64,000 nt of DNA from CAYRES01 sp964423425 (GTDB lineage Bacteria > Actinomycetota > Thermoleophilia > RBG-16-64-13): NCBI GenBank assembly GCA_964423425.1, contig CAYRES010000013.1, positions 11,679 to 75,678 of the forward strand, written 5' to 3'. Positions 59,620 through 64,000 of this stretch are shown here, one piece after another (positions within the stretch are counted from its first letter, which is position 1; each line of letters starts with the position of its first letter). Made by a program: the position numbers and the translations under genes. The notes beneath the pieces were generated by a model. The model was not told the DNA's origin. It worked only from the letters and a program-made list of their open reading frames with translations, and did not search any database.

Positions 59620-59785
59620 AGGAGCCTCAGCTGGTATCCGACCCTTGGAACACTGGCGTGGTTGTCTTTGCGGCCACGGAGACTGCGGTGTGGCAAGGAA
59701 CTCCATGTGTTGCCGCGAGTGGCCCCATCTCCGTTGATTGTACTCTCGAGCAGATTACGTGTCGCAATGAAAACCATGACCAGTC

Positions 59786-59814
59786 TTGATGTCCATGTCG
59801 TGTGCTGGTATGCT
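59786..59814 (+). promoter_or_regulatory. Promoter of the PHP-domain gene
   Basis: TTGATG and TATGCT are spaced by 17 bases. The pair ends 35 bases upstream of the TTG start of the PHP gene and downstream of the divergent MBOAT start. Confidence 0.55.
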
Positions 59815-59849
59815 GTATCGCGATTAGCATTGCTTTGGAGGTCTCCTGG

Positions 59850-60575
59850 TTGACGTCCACCCAACTCGATCTACACTCGCACAGCCCTTTGGTGCCTGCT
59901 GACTATCGTGGCCCACAGGAGACCACCGCCCGGCAGATAGTCGAGAGTGCGCTTGAGGCTGGGCTCGGGCTCTTGGCCGTCACCGATCACTTCTCTGTCG
60001 ACTTTGTGCCCCACATCGAGGCGGCCGCACGGCGGCACGCCGCTGAGTCTGGGGTCGAGCTGCTGGTGGTTCCTGGGGCGGAGATCAGGGTGGCGTGGGG
60101 AGAGGATGAAGTCCACCTCATCGCGCTCTTCCCTCCAGAGTCGTACCGGGAGTGTTTCGACGAGCTGGCACGAACCTTCGGCATCGATCACACCGCCTTG
60201 TTGGTGGAAGATCTGCCGAGGGTGACGTTGCGCGCTCATCCTTCGGTTGTGGCGCGGCGCATTGTAGAACTCGGCGGCCTCTGCCATATCGCGCATGCCG
60301 ATCGCGTCTTCGGTTCTTACCGTCTGCTGGACCGGCCGCTCTTCGACCGGCTGGCTGGGAGCGGGGCAGTCGCTGCGGTTGAACTGGTGGATCCGGCGAA
60401 CAGGGGAGAGGCGGCGAGGCGTGCGCCAGGAGTGAGCATCATAGCCTCCTCGGATGCCCACAGCCCTTCTGAGATCGGTCGCCGCCGCACGACTCTCTTG
60501 CTGGACGAACCATCGTTTGCCGGTTTGGCGCGGGCCTTGGGCGTCGTGGATGAGGAGTCGGCCCTCGCGGTCTGA
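59850..60575 (+). CDS. PHP-domain phosphoesterase
   Basis: 241 residues. PHP metal motifs are visible in order: LDLHSHS, LAVTDHFS, VPGAEIRV (Glu ligand), RAHPSVV, CHIAHADR and ASSDAHSP. It is a cytosolic metal-dependent phosphoesterase; related small proteins cleave 3',5'-bisphosphates or histidinol phosphate. The TTG start has GGAGG 8 bases upstream and a good promoter further up. Confidence 0.88.
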   Translation: MTSTQLDLHSHSPLVPADYRGPQETTARQIVESALEAGLGLLAVTDHFSVDFVPHIEAAARRHAAESGVELLVVPGAEIRVAWGEDEVHLIALFPPESYRECFDELARTFGIDHTALLVEDLPRVTLRAHPSVVARRIVELGGLCHIAHADRVFGSYRLLDRPLFDRLAGSGAVAAVELVDPANRGEAARRAPGVSIIASSDAHSPSEIGRRRTTLLLDEPSFAGLARALGVVDEESALAV

Positions 60576-60611
60576 CGGGGCCCGCCCTCAGGTGGCACGG
60601 AGTCATCAAGG

Positions 60612-60627
60612 GGCCGGTGCCCCGGCC
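60612..60627. terminator. Small hairpin between convergent PHP and apgM genes
   Basis: GGCCGG and CCGGCC flank a TGCC loop in the 134-base gap between the two convergent stops. It is a modest stem and no U-tract follows. Confidence 0.3.
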
Positions 60628-60709
60628 GACAGCTGCTACGGCCGGTTCAAGCCCCGGATTGCCGCCTCAAGCTCTGGTGGTCTAATCGACCCGCCTGATT
60701 GTCGAGTTC

Positions 60710-62059
60710 TCATGGCACGCGGAACGTGTCGTAGCATTCCGGCCAGTGCAGCCCCACGTGCGCCGAGAGCCGGGCCCCCAGGTAGCGGACAGTGCCGCGG
60801 GCGTTCAGCAACACGGGCATGAAGTCTTCTCCACGGAGGTGCCCCAGAGAGCCGGAGGCGCAGTCGCGGGCGGCAAAGCGGCGGACGTGGTCGGCTCTCA
60901 CTCCGGGTCCGCGCAGCACGATGGGGAGGGGATCTCCCGAATGGATGAGACCGGTTCCGGAGGGGGTGCCGTGGTCGGCGGTGACGCAGACAAGCGTGCC
61001 GGGGGGCGTCGGGTCATCGGCCCGGAGCGGGTCGCCGGCGGTGAGGGCCGCCAGGCCGCGGTCGATGTCGGCGATGACGTCGCGTTTCAGGGAGGGGTCC
61101 TTGGCGTGTCCGGCCTCATCCGCCGCTTTGGTGTGGACGAGTACGAAGTCGGCGCCCTCTGTGAACGCGGCGGACGCAGCTTCGAGGCGGGCCTCCATGT
61201 CGGCGCCCGCATCAGGAAGGGTGGAACCTGCGTGGAAGCCAAGGCCCAATTCGGCGGCGATTCCCTTGAGGAGGATGCCCGACCCGACGATTGTGCCCTT
61301 CAAGCCGGTGTGCTCTGTGAGCGTGGGTAGTCTTCTCTTCCGCCCTACCCACTTGAGAAGCGGAAAAAGTGACAGCCCGTCCCGGCAGAGCCCGCGATTG
61401 TTGAACACCGCGTAGGCGTGGTGCAGAAAAGCGGTGACGGCTGCTGCGGTCAAGCGGGCCGCATCCCGATCGCGGGCATTGTCGAGAGGCTGCACCGCCG
61501 CGAGCGGTCGGCCGGTGAAGAAGGGGTCGCAATCAGTGACATCCTCGCTGCCTCCTCCCGAGATGGTGAGGATTCCCTGGAGGCTCCCGGTGTCGACGAG
61601 TTGCAAAGTCAGTCCTTCATGCCGAAAGAGTCCAAGGCGAGCGGTGAGATTCCGGCACAGCTCGTCCTTGACAGGCGCGAAGTGTTCCACCAGTGTGAGA
61701 GACCCGTCGGCCTCGCGACGTACCATGCTGAACAAGGTGCGGAAAGCCACCTCATCGGGTGAAAGACTGAGACCGCACCCGGCTGCTTCGAACACCACTC
61801 TCCCGGGATAATCTGCGGGTGGATAGCCGAGGAGTACAAAGTGAGCGAGCTCGGTGCCTGGTGCTGTCCCCGGTCCCAGGGGATGCAGGATGCCCGTGGC
61901 TCCCGTCTGGGCGAGGGTGTCGAGGTGGGGGGTGTGGGCGGCCTCGAGGGGGGTCTGGTGGTCGAGTTCGGGCCAGGCTCTGTCCCCGAGACCGTCGATC
62001 ATGATCACGAGGATACGCGGTGGCTGACGGGTGGCGGTTGGTACTGCCGAGGTGTTCAT
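60710..62059 (-). CDS. apgM: ApgM-like cofactor-independent phosphoglycerate mutase family protein
   Basis: 449 residues. The start ILVIMIDGLGDRAWPELDHQTPLEAA is the ApgM opening with the metal-binding DG. Further blocks are ADFVLVHTKAADEAGHA and VCVTADHGTP, both metal-binding. The nucleophile region, normally GSD, reads APGTELAHFVLLGYPP, so Thr replaces the phosphorylated Ser and Glu replaces a neighbouring Asp. Alkaline-phosphatase relatives use either Ser or Thr, so it may be an active mutase or a phosphatase with a new substrate. It stands alone on the minus strand, downstream of the PP-loop-like gene. Confidence 0.75.
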   Translation of the reverse strand: MNTSAVPTATRQPPRILVIMIDGLGDRAWPELDHQTPLEAAHTPHLDTLAQTGATGILHPLGPGTAPGTELAHFVLLGYPPADYPGRVVFEAAGCGLSLSPDEVAFRTLFSMVRREADGSLTLVEHFAPVKDELCRNLTARLGLFRHEGLTLQLVDTGSLQGILTISGGGSEDVTDCDPFFTGRPLAAVQPLDNARDRDAARLTAAAVTAFLHHAYAVFNNRGLCRDGLSLFPLLKWVGRKRRLPTLTEHTGLKGTIVGSGILLKGIAAELGLGFHAGSTLPDAGADMEARLEAASAAFTEGADFVLVHTKAADEAGHAKDPSLKRDVIADIDRGLAALTAGDPLRADDPTPPGTLVCVTADHGTPSGTGLIHSGDPLPIVLRGPGVRADHVRRFAARDCASGSLGHLRGEDFMPVLLNARGTVRYLGARLSAHVGLHWPECYDTFRVP

Positions 62060-62106
62060 GTCCCGTGTGGAATCATGTGCGGAGGGTGGTCACCTGCTGT
62101 CGCCCC

Positions 62107-62874
62107 TCATGCTCGGAGCTCGGTTGTGACCGTTGACTCGAGCACCGCCCGTACGATAGCGACATAATCCGGTTGGTCAGAATCGTTGTCCTCGTGATTC
62201 TTGCGCCACGCATCAACTACCGCGCGGCCCACCGGCTCTAGGAAGTGCAGCGCATATGCGGCGTACGCCGTTTCGTCGTAGAGCACCGACCCGTCAAGCT
62301 GCGTGTAGTTACCTGAGAGCAGGCAGCCCAGCTGCCCGTGTCCCTCCTGCCAACGGTTACCGACCAGCGCCGCCACTTCCGCGCCTGTCCAGGATCTGAG
62401 GGGTTGCATCAGTTCGATGCCGGCGTGGGCCAGCACTCTGCCGGTGGCGTCTATACCCTGGGGGAGTTGGCTGAGCTTCACGCGGCCGTCGTGGCTGTCA
62501 CGTTCGCCGGCTATGATGGGAGTATTGCCGGCCTGCCAAGAAATGGGCACTCGGAGCAGGTGCAGGTAGAGGTGGCAGGCCAGGCACGGCGACCACAAGC
62601 CCAAGAGGGAGCGAACCCCTGCCGCGAAGCGGGTGTTCAGGGCCGACCAAAGCGGAGGGTCGGAGAGGACGACCGGTTCCAGTACGTGACATTCAGCGCC
62701 CAGGCTTTGCTGGAGCACATCAATGGCGTGAAGGGGTGCCTCACGGTCGCCGATTTCCGTGCCCACGTAGGCGACAGTGGGGATGAGCTCCGAGAAGCTG
62801 CGCAGACGGACGGCCTGCAAGGCCGCCGCGATACTGTCTCGTCCAGCGATCTCGACGATAGCGGTGTCACTCAT
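62107..62874 (-). CDS. PP-loop/adenine-nucleotide-hydrolase-like protein
   Basis: 255 residues. The N-terminus has IAGRDSIAAALQAV, resembling the PP-loop of ATP pyrophosphatases (SGGxDS), with Arg replacing a Gly. Later segments are SPCLACHLYLHLLRVP with a CxxC, IAGERDSHDGRVKLSQ, and QLGCLLSGNYTQLDG. The set suggests nucleotide-dependent sulfur transfer or amidation of tRNA or a cofactor, but I cannot assign a known family. A TACACT -10 box ends 7 bases before the ATG, so the mRNA is probably leaderless. It diverges from the Nudix gene. Confidence 0.55.
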   Translation of the reverse strand: MSDTAIVEIAGRDSIAAALQAVRLRSFSELIPTVAYVGTEIGDREAPLHAIDVLQQSLGAECHVLEPVVLSDPPLWSALNTRFAAGVRSLLGLWSPCLACHLYLHLLRVPISWQAGNTPIIAGERDSHDGRVKLSQLPQGIDATGRVLAHAGIELMQPLRSWTGAEVAALVGNRWQEGHGQLGCLLSGNYTQLDGSVLYDETAYAAYALHFLEPVGRAVVDAWRKNHEDNDSDQPDYVAIVRAVLESTVTTELRA

Positions 62875-62881
62875 GAGCTAC

Positions 62882-62887
62882 AGTGTA
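62882..62887 (-). promoter_or_regulatory. -10 box of a probable leaderless transcript (PP-loop gene)
   Basis: TACACT on the minus strand lies 7 bases before the ATG. There is no ribosome binding site. Leaderless initiation is likely. Confidence 0.4.
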
Positions 62888-63085
62888 CCGTGCATGCAGC
62901 GCGCGGGGGACGGGACGGCGCATCGGCGGTGCTGTGTGATGAAAGCCCGCGTCGGAGTCTTCTCCTGTATCAGACCTCTTCTGCCCGGTTGCTCGTGGCC
63001 GCCCGGAGCACGGGCGCCTCTCGGCCTGCGGGCCTCCCCGTCGGCCGGGCGGCAGGGCCTCCGCGCCAGTCATTGGCCGACGGCG

Positions 63086-63091
63086 TATAGT
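63086..63091 (+). promoter_or_regulatory. -10 box of a probable leaderless transcript (Nudix gene)
   Basis: TATAGT directly precedes ATG 63092 and lies 9 bases before ATG 63101. The second ATG is at the expected transcription start. No ribosome binding site is visible. Confidence 0.4.
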
Positions 63092-63715
63092 ATGTACCTG
63101 ATGGAACCCGCAAGTCCTCACAGCCCCGAGCGGGCGCGCGCAGGCCCGTTGGATCGCGCCGAGGTGCGTGTGCGTCTACATGCCTCCCGCGTTCTGGTCG
63201 AGAACAGAGAGCGCGGCCTGCCATGCATACCTGCCGCCGTACTCATCGGGATACTGGCAAATGCCGATGGCCCGCACATAATTCTCACCCGGCGGACCGC
63301 TCACATGAAGGACCATCCTGCGGAGATAAGTCTCCCGGGGGGGCGAATACAAGAGGAAGATGATGGACCGGGGGCCGCAGCTCTTCGGGAGACTTTTGAA
63401 GAAATTGGAGTCACTCCCGACAAGGTCGAGCTCTTGGGGTGCCTCTCACCCTATGAGACGGTCACCGGGTTTCGCGTGCACCCATTCGTGGGCTGGATTG
63501 AGCCACCGGTTGATTTTGTCATCGATGTCCGCGAAGTGGCTGAGGTGTTCCAGGTCCCTCTCGGGTTCGTGCTGGATTCCCGCAACCATCGGTGCGAGAC
63601 CATCACCTACAACGGAAGGCGCCACCGCTACTACGTCATCTCCTACCCTGGGCACAAAATCTGGGGTGCCACAGCAGGCATACTGGTGAGGTTTGCGCAG
63701 GCCCTGGGTTGCTGA
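63092..63715 (+). CDS. Nudix hydrolase, CoA pyrophosphatase type
   Basis: 207 residues. The Nudix box runs from the GG of LPGGRIQEEDDGPGAAALRE to the EEIG that follows it. Just before it is ILTRRTAHMKDHPAEISLPGG, the UPF0035 signature of CoA pyrophosphatases, which cleave CoA or acyl-CoA to 4'-phosphopantetheine. The ATG at 63092 was used; ATG 63101 would remove three residues and fits leaderless initiation. It stops 6 bases before the GTPase gene start on the same strand. Confidence 0.88.
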   Translation: MYLMEPASPHSPERARAGPLDRAEVRVRLHASRVLVENRERGLPCIPAAVLIGILANADGPHIILTRRTAHMKDHPAEISLPGGRIQEEDDGPGAAALRETFEEIGVTPDKVELLGCLSPYETVTGFRVHPFVGWIEPPVDFVIDVREVAEVFQVPLGFVLDSRNHRCETITYNGRRHRYYVISYPGHKIWGATAGILVRFAQALGC

Positions 63716-63721
63716 GGCTGA

Positions 63722-63949
63722 GTGGAGTTGCTCAACAAGATCCTCACCGAACGGCAGGACAGGCTTCTGGCCGAGGAGCGTAGCCGGCTCGCCGATCTAC
63801 AGGTCATCCTTGCCGGGCACGATGCCGAGGCGGATGACCTGAAGGCGCTGGAGCGTTCCATCCGCCAGCTGGATGAGCTCTTTCTGTTGGTGGTGGCCGG
63901 CGGGTTCAACTCCGGCAAGAGCGTGTTCATCAACGCCCTTCCCTTCTAG
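63722..63949 (+). pseudogene. Dynamin-like GTPase, truncated just after the P-loop
   Basis: 75 residues. A coiled N-terminus (ERQDRLLAEERSRLADLQVI) precedes the P-loop AGGFNSGKSVFINAL, which is intact and typical of bacterial dynamin-like GTPases. Only seven residues after the P-loop Ser the frame meets a stop, and the following 50 bases do not look like the expected switch region. Full-length relatives have 500-700 residues. The gene appears to be interrupted by inserted DNA or by a contig join near 63940. The window ends too soon to tell. Confidence 0.6.
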
Positions 63950-64000
63950 TGTCCCGAGTTTGAAAATGCACAGGCTTTGGCGTCCCGTTGGCGAAGCTCC

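Noticed and set aside
1..64000. tRNA, rRNA or CRISPR arrays
   Set aside because: GTTCGA-like triplets at about 7667, 28306 and 41882 lie in coding or intergenic sequence without cloverleaf arms. No regularly spaced direct repeats of CRISPR size were seen.

Overview
The window is high-GC bacterial DNA with many GTG and TTG starts and short overlaps between genes. Several -10 boxes sit directly against start codons, and there are many threonine/proline-rich lipoproteins. Gene content (an LCP-family protein, an lpdA-type oxidoreductase, an lprG/P55-like lipoprotein-exporter pair, and MoxR/DUF58/DUF4129) points to a deep-branching actinobacterium. A Dcu remnant, a polyferredoxin remnant and DUF362 ferredoxin proteins fit an anaerobic or microaerophilic lineage. 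This placement is inference; no rRNA or other marker gene is present. An N-gap flanked by homopolymers at 16867-16985 shows that this is an assembled draft contig.

Layout. 0.2-6 kb: fasciclin lipoprotein, DUF711 protein, lpdA-like flavoprotein, DUF454 membrane protein, membrane diguanylate cyclase. 6-10 kb: a translationally coupled trio of GH13 glycosidase, DUF1295 membrane enzyme and MFS transporter. 10-17 kb: an LCP protein with extra C-terminal domains, glutamine synthetase, a DUF362 ferredoxin protein, and typA, whose 3' end is lost in the gap. 17-25 kb: CsbD, an atypical uracil-DNA-glycosylase-family protein, a band-7 protein, the MoxR/DUF4129/DUF58 operon, a tiny ORF under a CsoR-like operator, and a hybrid histidine kinase. 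25-29 kb: a thiolase/OB-fold pair, then decayed M20-peptidase and Dcu genes. 28.6-40 kb: isochorismatase-family hydrolase, rlmA, two flavodoxin-like reductases, DUF3160 and VCBS-like lipoproteins, a PEP-synthase-like enzyme, yajQ, an OLD nuclease, and a probable selenocysteine-containing MsrA lipoprotein. 40-52 kb: serpin, flavin split-barrel protein, an lprG-like lipoprotein with its MFS exporter, a CarH-like B12-binding module in an operon with an ABC exporter, an alternative-oxidase-like di-iron protein beside a broken polyferredoxin, and beta-propeller and DUF3887 proteins. 52-64 kb: a TetR-MMPL operon with three tandem operator-like repeats, an ArsR/GIY-YIG fusion, an SLH-anchored propeller, a broken MBOAT gene, a PHP hydrolase, an apgM-like enzyme, a PP-loop-like protein, a Nudix hydrolase, and a dynamin-like GTPase cut short near the window edge.

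The most notable observation is msrA at 39500-40294. The catalytic cysteine codon of the GCFW motif is an in-frame TGA, the reading frame is intact on both sides, and a strong hairpin with a GUU loop begins 11 bases after the TGA. This is the arrangement expected of a bacterial selenoprotein. The window also holds at least four genuinely broken genes (M20 peptidase, Dcu, polyferredoxin, MBOAT), so the TGA was weighed against simple decay. Unlike those genes, msrA has no other lesion.
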